From positions 25,680,510 through 25,744,509 of the forward strand of contig JANAVB010015600.1 in NCBI GenBank assembly GCA_029216955.1: a DNA stretch of 64,000 nt, given 5' to 3'. The stretch comes from Iris pallida (lineage: Eukaryota > Streptophyta > Magnoliopsida > Asparagales > Iridaceae). The notes below the pieces were generated by a model. It saw nothing but the letters and a program-made list of their open reading frames with translations, searched no databases and was not told the DNA's origin. Made by a program: the position numbers and the translations under genes. Positions 1 to 11,547 of this stretch are shown in pieces (positions within the stretch are counted from its first letter, which is position 1; every line of letters begins with the position of its first letter).

Positions 1-1098
1 AGAAGCAAGTGGATCCTTGATAGCGGATGTTCGCGACACATGACTGGTGATGCATCGTTGTTCGCAACGCTATCGATGAAGAAAGAATGATACGTTTCCT
101 TCAGAAATAACTTGAGAGGTGATTTAATTGGAAATAGCAATATTCGTATGTCTCCATACCCAGTAATAAAAGACGCTTATCTAGTTATGGAGTTGTAACA
201 TAGCCTACTAAGCATAAGTCACTTGGCAGATAATGGTTATGGTATCAACTTTGTAAAAGATAAATGCTCTATATATGAAATGTCATCTAGTAATCCTGTA
301 TATGAAGGGATTGGGGAAGACACCATTTATATTTTTTTAGAGAGTACTAACAATGTAGGAAGGTGCCTAGTAGCAAATCATGATGAAAGCTGGCTATGGC
401 ACATAGGCTAGGACATGCAAATATGGATACTATTTCTCGGTTGTGCACCAAAAAGTTGGTAAAATGACTCCTCGAAATTATATTTAAGAGAGACATGGTA
501 TGTGTTGACTGTGAAAATAACATGGCAACTAGGTCAACTTTTAAATCCATCAACGCTTTAAGTACTGCTAGACCCTTACAGTAAATTCATATAGATTTAT
601 TTGCTCTTAACAGAGTTGCTAGTCTTGGCGGCAAGCTCTACGCCTTTGTGATTGTTGATGATTTCTCTCGTTATACATGAGTTTTTTTATCAAATAAAAG
701 TGATGCTATTTTTGAATTTCAAATATTTTGTAAAAAGGTACAAAACGAAAAAGGCTTCATGATTACTCGTATCCCAAGTAATCATTGTGGCCAATTCGAA
801 ATACTGATTTCAAAAAGTTTTATGATGATAGTGGATATTACCACGAGTTTTTTGTCCTAGAACTCCCCAACTGAATAGTATTGTAGAGCGAAAGAATCAT
901 ACTCTAAGCGAGATGGCTAGAGTCATACTGAATCAGCATAATCTTCCTAAATATTTTTTGGCAGAAGCTGTTATTACAACCTGTCATGTTTTAAATAGGG
1001 TGTTGATTCGACCTATCTCGAAAAAAACACCATATGAGCTGTGGTTTGAAAGGATTCCAAATAGGTTGCTATTTTATCCTGATCACCAAGGACAACTT
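1..1098 (+). pseudogene. pol: copia pol, N-terminal half (protease, GAG-pre-integrase, integrase core)
   Basis: At bases 4-50 the frame reads the aspartic protease signature WILDSGCSRHMTGD. A decayed GAG-pre-integrase region follows at about 390-560. The integrase start (HIDLF, then FVIVDDFSRYT) is at about 590-680. The integrase C-terminal part is open at 913-1098, with MARVILNQ followed by an asparagine-rich helix region and TPYELWF. Stops occur near 90, 198, 409 and 680 and the frame changes several times, so no functional protein is possible. The reading frame is cut after codons KDN-L at 1098 by the nested element and resumes at 11548 (EKFDSKADEGIFLGY), which proves that the two parts were one gene. 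Confidence 0.85.
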
Positions 1099-4000
1099 TG
1101 TCACGACCCGCACCCTGAAGAGGGGCACGAGTACGTGGTTAGTCCAGCTTACGCCACAGAATCGACGGTAGAACGCTGTATATAGGGTCTGTAAATACTA
1201 CGACTAAAATAGATAAATGTACCTATACAGTATATACACTCCGAATAGAGGTGACATAGCAATACAGTCTCAATCATAAAGTATAAAACTAAGGTAGATA
1301 GTACGAAAAGGAAATATGATAGATGAAAGCAGAAAATAAGTCCAAGATCCACACAAGTCTAGAGCTATACACAATCTACACAGAGTCGCAGAAAATATAT
1401 ATAACTACTACAGTCTGAAAAGTACTAGCTGGCTCGCAGGCCAGGCAAACCTAACTAAGCTATACTACTCAGGGTGAGCAAAGTCTAGTGGCTCAACTAA
1501 CAAGCCACGGTCCAGGTCTACTCCGTCAGACTCGACCCCATAATAGGTCGGGCAATCTGCCTCAGAATCATCTGTAATATATCAATGGTATCTTGTCAGA
1601 AAAATAAGCAAGTACAAACACCAACAGCAGTTCCATGTGAATTGACAAATACTATAAGAGACAGTATAATAAAATACAAGACAAAGTATAGGCGACTTAG
1701 GAACCATTCGAAAGCCGAGTTACAACCCTTGAACCAAACAAGGATCGAGGTTGTAACCCTTCTTTCAAACAGGACTTAGTCTCAAATCATGGTACAGTAA
1801 TAAGGCAGGTAGAACATGTGAGTTAATAAAATTATAGCATGGTGAGAAGTACAGAAAGTAAAGCTGAACTAGATATAAGATACGACAATATATATAAAAT
1901 GTGAATTGAATTATTAGAGCGATATGTGATCGGCTAGGGAGTCATGGTAGGGTATCCACTTGGCCTGACAATTCGCGGTAACCTCAACGGAGAGTCATGC
2001 CGGCCAACATGGATAACCTGGGCATAGGGTATCTGCTACACCCTTCGTGAGGTGAGGGTGGCGCTAGCAAAATAGTGACAGGGAGGCTTTGATCACATAA
2101 CCCCTAATAATTCCTCCATCCCCGAATAGTATCACGGATCCGGACAAGGCATGTCATAACATGGATTCAAAAGCAGGTGATCAGCCTACTCCCAAATCGA
2201 TGTCTATATAAGTACGTGAAACATGGATATCACACACCAACATACCAAGGAAAATTCGGGAATAACATCTCATGACAGGATCCGACGTATACTAGTCCGT
2301 GAACCATCGTGTCGGGAATCATGTAAGACACTACAACTGAATCGGATATAGTAGATATCAAGACAATAAAAACCATCAGTGAATGTACTCGCCTGTGGTC
2401 CTGAGCTGATAAGGTGAACAGACGCTCAAAGTAATCACAGACCTAAAATAGGATACTATGAGTCAAACATGATTTTATGCTGAAAAAGGAAACCAATTTA
2501 AGTCATGAATGCAAGTCTAAGTCAAAACTAGGTCAATGTAGGTCAAACTGAGTCATACTAGATCATACTAGTTTATACTAGGTCATACTAGGTTACTAGG
2601 AGTCAATATAAGTCAAACTAGGTCAAACGGGGTCAAAGGTTGACTTACAATTGACTTTTGGTCAACTGGTCAACCCTGGTCAACTCTGGTCAACTCTAGG
2701 TCAAACTAGTCTAATGTTGACCAACTGTTGACTTTCAGTCAACTGGTCAACTCTGGTTTGGTTTTGGTCAAATCTAGTCGCTTAAAGACTAAGTTTGACT
2801 CTCGGTTGTCTTTTGTTGACTTTTGGTCAAAATGGTCAACCGACGTCAAAACTAGTCTAGGAGCACTACATTTGATCATTACCAACCAAGGAAACCAAGT
2901 TCTAACCATATCTTAGACTCTAGACTCAAACAACTATTTACCCTTACCAAGGTGAATCCCGATACCTTGCCCAATACAAAGGAAATCCCGCTAATACCCA
3001 AGATACTAGCCTAGGCTTTCTAGGGTAGTTAGATACTATCCTATCGAAGGGTTACCTACCAAGATACATAGGTTTCCTAGGTATCTAACTCATCTTGGAA
3101 CACATGTTGGTCATCTACCCATTACCTTGCCCTTACCCTCTTACCATTCTCATATTTACCCAAACACTTACATACACACCAACTCACTCACTCTCTCACT
3201 CACACATGGTCACATTTAGGCTCTACCTATAGGTTCACAATAGGCTAACACCTATAGGCTACTAGCTATACACAAAGGCTCACACACACACACACAACAT
3301 ATAGGCATATATATGATACATGTTTTGGGGCTGAAATTGGTATGTTTGGCGACTGATTTTGGATGGTTCAAAGGGCAGGTTTTGGACAGCAAAGGGGACT
3401 GGTTTTTGACAGGTTTTGGGGGTGTTAAGGGCTGTCATTGGGGTGTTCATATATGGGCTAATATGAGGCTGTGTTTGGGACAGGAATGCATGGGTTTAAG
3501 GGACTGTTTTGGGTTCTATGGGACCAAAATAGGACAGGGTTGGGATGGCTTATTGGGCTGTTAAGGGGGTCTTGTAGGGGCTGTTTTGGACAGGTGAAGG
3601 GGGCTGGACTGGGTGGTTTGAGGACAGGTTAGGACTGCTATGCAAGGCTGAAATATTGGCTTGCTAAGGACTGAACCAAGGGCATGTTATGGGGACAGCT
3701 GTAGGTGGTGTTTAGGGGTGGTTTTGGACTGATTTAATGGCAGCTATGTAGTGGTTTGATGGGGCAATACAAGGGATGAATTGGCTTCATTTAGGGACAG
3801 GTTTTAGGACAACTTGTATGCTGAAATGTGGGGCTAACAAAGGCTGGTATGGGGCTGTTAATGACCAGTCATGGCTACTGTTTTCAGGTGGTATGGACAG
3901 CTACTACTCCCCCTCACACTCTCTATACTTCACTCTCAATCTCTATCACACAAAATCTCAAACACCCTCCAACACCAATTCCTCTCTAACTAACACATAC

Positions 4001-5139
4001 ACACATCAACTCTCAACTACACACATTCTAAATCCTCCTTGGCCGAACCTTCCACACATGGACACAAATGAAAACACACAATATCACATCTATATACATA
4101 TATATATGAGTCACAAATATATATATACATATATATAGTGAGAGAGAGAGTAACACATATATATATCCATATATATATATATATACATATATATAACTAA
4201 TATGATACAATATGATACATTAGAAAAACACATCTATAAACCAATAGAAATCTGGGATTAAATCTCTAAATAATCATTTAAACAATATATGATAAAATAC
4301 ATGTGTCCAATAGGGATTTTCCCACTAGGACACGATACCACAACACAAGGACACTCCTATGACCTCCCAATGGACACAAAATGGACACAAATGGAGATAC
4401 AACCATGGGGGTCATTCCTACAGGTATAAAATAATCCTATATGCTTGTTGGGGTGGTTTAGAGGAGAGATTATACCTTCCGGGACAGAGATTCAAAAGAA
4501 AAGCCTTCCGACACGACACTGACACGTAGAGATTCCAAAAGGACACGAACGAGCTCCAAATCCTTCCAAACTTGGCTAGCTTTCTCCTTGGCTTGAGTAG
4601 AGAAGAAAAGAAGAAGATTTGGTGGAAGAAATGATGGATTTGGAGATGAAATCAATCGGGTTGCTCTCTAAAAATTTGGGGAAGAACAAGAAAGAGAAAA
4701 GTTGTGGATAAAATGAAATAAAGATGATAATGAATCACACCTTATCCCCCCCATTGGTGGCTGCCCAAAAAGGGTGAGGTGTCCCCTATTTGAATGTCCA
4801 AAATGCCCTCCACTAATCTATAATTGAATTAAATAGGAAATGGCTTAGGTTGAGGCTAAATTAGTCTAGTTTTAAATGCTCTAATTAGCTAAACCTATCC
4901 ATAAAAATTTACTCTAACACACTAACCAAAAATATTATTATGTGGGCCATGCCTAACTAATGGGTGTGTCCACTAGAGTCAAAACTACCCCGGGTCCCCG
5001 TTTCAAGTCGGATTGAGCTGAAATTCGAACCCGACCCAAATAACCCCAAAACAATATTATAAATAAATAAATAATTTTAAAAATATTCTAAAATGCAAAA
5101 TGAAAAAAATACCCCTGTTTCTGAAAACTGGGAGTGACA
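1099..5139 (-). repeat. LTR (left copy; 3' LTR of the minus-strand gag-only element)
   Basis: This 4041-bp LTR contains, in plus-strand order: a U5/R-like end, a TATA-like TATATA block at 2205-2213, a GTCAA/TTGAC-rich array (2515-2860), a G-rich stretch of degenerate 'ggactggttttggacag' units (about 3300-3900), and a TA/GA dinucleotide zone (4080-4200). The many short ORFs here are frame noise; none shows a family motif. Confidence 0.88.
2515..2860. repeat. W-box-like GTCAA/TTGAC array in the LTR
   Basis: About two dozen GTCAA or TTGAC pentamers occur in roughly 350 bp, many as GGTCAAC (reverse GTTGACC). TTGAC(C/T) is the core bound by WRKY transcription factors. In the element's own (minus) orientation the array lies about 300-650 bp upstream of the TATA-like block near 2210, where a U3 enhancer would be. 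Function is inference. Confidence 0.6.
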
Positions 5140-5490
5140 AATCTATCCACCTAAAAAAAAATTTGTCCTCGAAATTAAAACCAAGCAATCACCAATGCAA
5201 AATATCAAAATAGATCAAAGAGGTTAAATGACCAAAATACCTTTGGACCAAAAATGATATTGAAAATATTCTAATCACATTGTTAGGCTCTAGGTCAAAC
5301 AGTCTCTAGGGTTTCACTAGTAAAACATCAAATCACAAGTCATGGCTTAAAATTTAAAATGATTAAAATCTCCAAAATCAAAGCATGAATTAGATGACTA
5401 AAATTATAAAATTTGAAATTACTCTCAATTAGAAACTCCAAGTCTATCCATCTTAAAAGAATTCATCCTCAAAAATTAAAACGAAGCAAA
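5140..5490 (-). other. polypurine tract region and a second, partial copy of it
   Basis: On the minus strand the bases next to the LTR read GAGGACAAATTTTTTTTTAG then GTGGATAGATT, the expected polypurine-tract position of a minus-strand element and similar to the block before the 3' LTR of Tekay/Del elements. A similar block (reverse complement of 'agtctatccatct...ttcatcctcaaaaattaaaac') lies at about 5440-5486. The end of the interior seems to have been duplicated about 300 bp away. Confidence 0.55.
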
Positions 5491-5951
5491 CACAAAAAAA
5501 TCATGCAATTTGATAATCGTATGTGTCTGTCCCAAAATCATGATACCCAGAATCTCCTTCGTGCTAGTGAGCTAGGCTACGATAATCATAGAGTCCTCGA
5601 CTAAGGTACATACCTCTAGAATCATGGTATTTAAAATTTTCGCATTGCCGCTAGCTTGGCAGCGAAAATCTTAAATTCTTACACCCGAGAAATACATCCA
5701 TAATATGACTATATGTCCTCACTCTGTCTGCCAGCATGACCCTAGAGGATTCTAAATCTCATAATCGAGACGACCTAGCCCATACGACTTATCTCAGAAG
5801 AATATCACATCACAAGAACAAAATTTTATCAACGATCAAGGAATAGATGCAATCGAATTTCAAGACAGGTTATAAGGAAGCAATTGCGGAAATGAGATCG
5901 AAAGATTGGAACCTGCAATCTGCTCTGCTACTGCCTGAGTGGGCTCAACTG
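5487..5951. other. non-coding interior of the gag-only element
   Basis: No coding motif is seen. In autonomous gypsy elements protease-RT-integrase would occupy this interval between gag and the polypurine tract; here about 460 bp of unassigned sequence takes its place. Confidence 0.5.
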
Positions 5952-7223
5952 TCATGGCAAAAGCTTACCCCTGCTGGCCTCCTCTAGCCTGCTGCACTCG
6001 TCCTGGCCTTTTCGGATTCCACTAGCGTGGCAATCCCTCAGCTGGTGGTCGGACGCCCCACAGTATAGGCATACACCCAACCTCTTCCTGCAGTCATCTC
6101 GAGTGTGTCCCTGCTTCCCGCAGAAAGAGCACTGAGTAGCCTGCCTCTGGCCCTGTCCCTGGTGCTGCTGGGTACGCGCCGGTGCCTGCTGAAACTGCAA
6201 TTGAGGCTGCTGCTGTTGAATCTGCCTCTGCTGGAAATGAGGGCGTATTGACGGCCCTGCACTCGAGCTAGCTTCGAGAACGTCACTCCCCCTCTTCGGC
6301 TTGAGGTCGAAGTCCTCCTCTGCAATCTGCGCCTCCATCAGGATCTGCTCGAAGGTCGCGTCACGTCTCCCCGAGGTACGAGTGCGCACTACATGTATAA
6401 GACCCCTCCGGAACTTTCGAGTCTTGTACCCCTCATCCTAGATCAGACTGGGTACAAACCTGCTCAGGCGGAAGAACTCCGCTGCATACGCGTCTACCGA
6501 CGAGTTCTCCTGTACCAGACTGGCAAACTGCCCCTCCAAAGCTGTCAAGGCTATATCCGGGTAGAACTTCTCCTTAAAGAGCTTCCTGAAGTCCTTCCAA
6601 GACAAACCTCTCACTGACGTATGCGGATCCGTGTGGTACCAAGTCAGCGCTATGTCGAAAAATTGGCTCGCTGTAGAAGTCACCCACAGTCCTTTCGGGA
6701 CCTCTGCCAACTCCAGACTCTGCTGGACATCCTCCAACCAGTCGTTCGCGTATAGGATACCCTCGGTACCCTTGAACTCCCACGGGTTCATCTTCCTGAA
6801 GTGTAGGTGTGTACCGGGCCTCCCCTGACCCTGTTGCTGAACTATGGATCCTTGATCTGTACCCGTTGTACCCCTCTCTACTGCTGCCATCACCAACTGA
6901 TGGGAGTTCTCCATGCTCCATCGTAACAGATCTGCCTGCGTGCTCTGGCTCTGCAACATCTGCTGCAGAAGGGCCATCATCCCCTGAGTATCTGTCGGTA
7001 GCGGAGGCGACGGTGGAAGAATATCAGGAATGACCATGGACGGTCTCGCTGCTGGAGGTAGAAGACCTCCCAGAACCGTCGATGCCGCTCTCGCCTGAAG
7101 GGCAGGGACTGAGGTGGCAGCTCCCTCAACTGTAGCTCCCTCAGCTGGAGGTGGAAGACCTCCCGGATCTGACCTCTCTGGAACTGTACTAGGCCCTGCT
7201 GCCTGAGAGCGAGTCACTGTCAT
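5952..7223 (-). pseudogene. gag: gypsy Gag with two zinc knuckles, single in-frame amber stop
   Basis: Gag packages element RNA into virus-like particles. I chose the ATG at 7223 (MTVTRSQAAGP); the frame stays open a little further upstream without a better start. A Pro/Ala-rich N-terminus is followed by a Gln-rich helix, then a retrotransposon-gag domain at roughly residues 135-255 (HFRKMNPWEFKG, WKDFRKLFKEKFYP), a Gln-rich linker and two CX2CX4HX4C knuckles (CSFCGKQGHTRDDC and CLYCGASDHQLRDC). A TAG at 6438-6440 splits an otherwise continuous frame of about 424 codons; there is no frameshift. The stop makes this copy formally defective, unless it is read through. It is the only coding unit of the element. 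Confidence 0.85.
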
Positions 7224-7456
7224 CCTGAAGACGAATTGAACCCAAGAGATCAATATGGCACAAGATAAGATATTATCAAAGGAGGACAATTGAGTTCAAA
7301 TGCAAGAAGAGTTGTCATGATAATCAAAAGATCAGAATTTTCCTAAAATGTGATTGAGTAACTCCTATCATACCCTAGATCCTACGTCCTAGTCGCAGGC
7401 TCGTAATTAGGACTCTAAGTCGAGCACCATTACGAGATCGCACTAATTGCGACACT

Positions 7457-7474
7457 GACCTGCATGGGCCACCA
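7457..7474 (-). other. candidate primer-binding site of the gag-only element
   Basis: On the minus strand, 8 nt inside the LTR, lies TGGTGGCCCATGCAGGTC. It starts with TGG as a site for a tRNA 3' CCA end must. The same block with one change, at the same 8-nt spacing, is found in element E (38343-38360). It is not the common initiator-tRNA-Met site (TGGTATCAGAG). The matching tRNA is unknown to me. Confidence 0.5.
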
Positions 7475-7482
7475 CAAAAACG

Positions 7483-10400
7483 TGTCACGACCCGCACCCT
7501 GAAGAGGGGCACGAGTACGTGGTTACGTCTAGCCTACGCCGCAGAATCGACGGTAGAACGTTGTATATAGGGTCTGTAAATACTACGACTAAAACAGATA
7601 AATGTACCTGTACAATATATACACTCCGAATAGAGGTGACATAGCAATACAGTCTCAATCATAAAGTATAAAACTAAGATAGATAGTACGAAAAGGAATT
7701 ATGATAGATAAAAGCAGGAAATAAGTCCAAGATCCACACAAGTCCAGAGCTATACACAATCTACACAGAGTCGTAGAAAATATATATAAGTACTACAGTC
7801 TGAAAAGTACTAGGTAGCTCGCAGGCCAGGCAAACCTAACTAAGCTATACTACTCAGGGTGAGCAAAGTCTAGTGGCTCTACTAACAAGCCACGGTCCAG
7901 GTCTACTCCCTCAGACTCGACCCTATAATAGGTCGGGCAATCTGCCTCAGAATCATCTGTAATATATCAACGGTATCCTGTCAGGAAAATGAGCAAGTAC
8001 AAACACCAACAGCAGTTCCATGTGAATTGACAAATACTATAAGAGACAGTATAATGAAATATAAGACAAAGATATAGGCGACTTAGGAACCATTCGAAAG
8101 CCGAGTTACAACCCTTGAACCAAACAAGGACCGAGGTTGTAACCCTTCTTTCAAACAAGACTTAGTCTCAAATCATGGTACAGTAATAAGACAGGTAGAG
8201 CATGTGAGTAAATGAAATCATAGCATGGTGAGAAGTACAGAAAGTAAAGCTGAACTGGATATAAGATACGATAATAAATGTAAAATATGAATTGAATTAT
8301 TAGAGCGATATGTGATCGGCTAGGGAGTCATGGTAGGGTTATCCACTTGGCCCGACAATCCGCAGTAACCTCAACGGAGAGTTATGCCGGCCAACCTGGA
8401 TAACCTGGGCATGGGGTATCTGCTACACCCTACGTGAGGTGAGGGTGGCGCTAGCAAAATAGTGACATGGAGGCTTTGATCACATAACCCCTAATAATTC
8501 CCCCATCCCCGAATAGTATTACGGATCCGGACATGGCACGTCATAACATGGATTCAAAAGCAGGTGATCAGCCCACTCCCAAATCGATGTCTATATAAGT
8601 ACGTGAAACATGGATATCACACACCAACATACCAAGGAAAATTCAGGAATAACATCCCATGACAGGATCCGACGTATACTAGTCCGTGAACCGTCATGTC
8701 GAGAATCATGTAAGATACTGCAACTGAATCGGATATAGTAGATATCAAGATAATGAAAACTATCAGTGAATGTACTCGTCTGTGGTCCTGAGCTGATAAG
8801 GTGAACAGACGCTTAGAGTAATCACAAACCTAAAATAGGATACTATGAGTCAAACAGGGTTTTATACTGAAAAAGGAAACCAATTTAAGTCATGAATGCA
8901 AGTCTAAGTCAAAACTAGGTCAATCTAGGTCAAACTGAGTCATACTAGGTCATACTGGTTCATACTAGGTCATACCAGGTCACTGGGAGTCAATCCAAGT
9001 CAAACTAGGTCAAACGGGGTCAAAGGTTGACTTATAGTTGACTTTTGGTCAACTGGCCAACCCTGGTCAACTCTGGTCAACTCTAGGTCAAACTAGTCTA
9101 ATGTTGACCAACTGTTGACTTTCAGTCAACTGGTCAACTCTGGTTTGGTTTCGGTCAAATCTAGTCGCTTAAAGACTAAGTTTGACTCTCGGTTGACTTT
9201 TGTTAACTTTTGGTCAAAATGGTCAACCGACGTCAAAACTAGTCTAGGAGCACCACATTTGATCATTACCAACCAAAGGAACCAAGTTCTAACCATATCT
9301 TAGACTCTAGACTCAAACACCTATATTACCCTTACCAAGGTGAATCCCGATATCTTGCCCAATACAAAGGAAACCCCGCTAATACCAAAGATACTAGCCT
9401 AGGCTTCCTAGGATAGTTAGATACTATCCTATCGAAGGGTTACCTACCAAGATACATATGTTTCCTAAGTATCTAACACATCTTGGAACACATGTTGGTC
9501 ATCTACCCATTACCTTGCCCTTACCCTCTTACCATTCTCATATTTACCCAAACACTTACATACACACCAACTCACTCACTCTCTCACTCACACATGGTCA
9601 CATTTAGGCTCTACCTATAGGTTCACAATAGGCTAACACCTATAGGCTACTAGCTATACACAAAAGCTCACACACATACACTAAACATATAGACATATAT
9701 ATGATACATGTTTTGGAGGTAAAATTGGTATGTTTGGGGACTGATTTTGGATGGTTCAAAGGGCAGGTTTTGGACAGCAAAGGGGACTGGTTTTTGACAG
9801 TTTTTGGGGTGTTAAGGGCTGTCACTGGGGTGTTCATGTATGGGCTAATATGAGGCTGTGTTTGGGACATGAATGCATGGGTTTAAGGGACTGTTTTGGA
9901 TGCTATGGGACCCAAATAGGACAAGGTTGGGATGACTTATTGGGCTGTTAAGGGGGTCTTGTAGGGGGTTGTTTTGGACAGGTGAAGGGGGCTGGACTGG
10001 GTGGTTTGAGGACAGGTTAGGACTGCTATGCAAGGCTAAAATATTGGCTTGCTAAGAACTGAACCAAGGGCAACTATGGGCATGTTATGGGGACAGCTAT
10101 AGGCTGTGTTTAGGGGTGATTTTAGACTGATTTAATGGCAGCTATGTAGTAGTTTGATAGGGCAATACAAGGGCTAAATTGGCTTCATTTAGGGACAGGT
10201 TTTAGGACAACTTGTATGCTGAAATGTGGGGCTAACAAAGGCTGGTATGGGGCTGTTAATGACCAGTCATGGCTGCTACTTTCAGGTGGTATGGACAGCT
10301 ACTATTCCCCCCTCACACTCTCTATACTTCACTCTTAATCTCTATCACACAAAATCTCAAACACCCTTCAACACCAATTCCTCTCTAACGAACACTTACA

Positions 10401-11542
10401 CACATCAACTCTCAACTACACACATTCTAAATCCTCCTTGGCCGAACCTCCCACACATGGACACAAATAAAAACACACAATATCACATCTATATACATAT
10501 ATATATGAGTCACAAATATATATATACATATATATATAGAGAGAGAGAGAGAGTAACACATATATATATATCCATATATATATATATATACATATATATA
10601 ACTAATATGATACAATATGATACATTAGAAAAAACACATCTATAAACCAATAGAAATCTAGGATTAAATCTCTAAATAATCATTAAACAATTTATGATAC
10701 AATACATGTGTCCAATAGGGATTTCCCCACTAGGACACGATACCACAACACAAGGACACTCCTATGACCTCCAAATGGACACAAAATGGACACAAATGGA
10801 GATACAACCATGGGGGTCATTCCTACGGGTTCAAAATAATCCTATATGCATGTTGGGTGGTTTAGAGGAGAGATTATACCTTCCGAGAGAGAGATTCAAA
10901 GGAAAAGCCTTCTGACACGACACCGACATGTAGAGATTCCAAAAGGACACGAACAAGCTCCGAATCCTCCCAAACTTGGCTAGCTTCCTCCTTGGCTTGA
11001 GTAAAGAAGGAAAGAAGAAGATTTGGTGGAAGAAATGATGGATTTGGAGATGAAATCAATGGGGTTGCTCTCTAGAAATTTGGGGAAGAACAAGAGAGAG
11101 AAAAGTTGTGGATAAAATGAAATGAAGAAGATGATGACTCACACCTTATCCCCCTATAGGTGGCTGCCCAAAAAGGGTGAGGTGTCCCCTATTTGAATGT
11201 CCAAAATGCCCGCCACTAATCTATTATTGAATTAAATAGGTAATGGCTTAGGTTGAGGCTAAATTAGTCTAGTTTTAAATGCTCTAATTAACTAAACCTA
11301 TCCATGAAAATTTACTCTAACACACTAACCAAAAATATTATTATGTGGGCCATGCCTAACTAATGGATGGGTCCACTAGAGTCAAAACTACCCCAGGTCC
11401 CCGTTTCAAGTCGGATTGAGCTGAAATTCGAACCCGACCCAAATAATCCCAAAACAATATTATAAATAAATAAATAATTTTAAAAATATTCTAAAATGTA
11501 AAATGATAAAAATACCTCTGTTTCTGAAAAGTGGAAGTGACA
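7483..11542 (-). repeat. LTR (right copy; 5' LTR of the minus-strand gag-only element)
   Basis: This 4060-bp LTR is collinear with 1099-5139 throughout: TATA-like block at 8592-8599, TTGAC array at 8908-9243, G-rich units at about 9700-10290 and TA/GA zone at 10490-10610. It ends GTGACA at 11542, followed by TSD AACTT. Confidence 0.88.
8908..9243. repeat. second copy of the W-box-like array
   Basis: This is the right-LTR copy of the GTCAA/TTGAC array, nearly unchanged. Keeping most pentamers in both LTR copies suggests they were present when the element inserted. Confidence 0.55.
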
Positions 11543-11547
11543 AACTT

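Larger units (their letters stand above)
1099..11542 (-). mobile_element. gag-only Ty3/gypsy-type element (TR-GAG-like) with two 4-kb LTRs
   Basis: Long direct repeats 1099-5139 and 7483-11542 both begin TGTCACGACCCGC and end GTGACA. They are flanked by the exact 5-bp TSD AACTT (1094-1098 and 11543-11547). Removing the element and one TSD restores the copia integrase frame. The 2.34-kb interior holds only gag, on the minus strand, and no protease, RT or integrase. The terminal TGTCACGACCC and the GAGGACAAATTT-type sequence beside the polypurine tract resemble Tekay/Del chromoviruses. I infer a non-autonomous derivative mobilised by a relative. The LTRs differ by a few percent by eye, so insertion is not recent. 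Confidence 0.88.

Noticed and set aside
3313..4138. ORFs in the G-rich part of the gag-only LTR (also 9640-10645)
   Set aside because: They follow degenerate G-rich repeats and dinucleotide runs, differ between the two LTR copies and have no motif.
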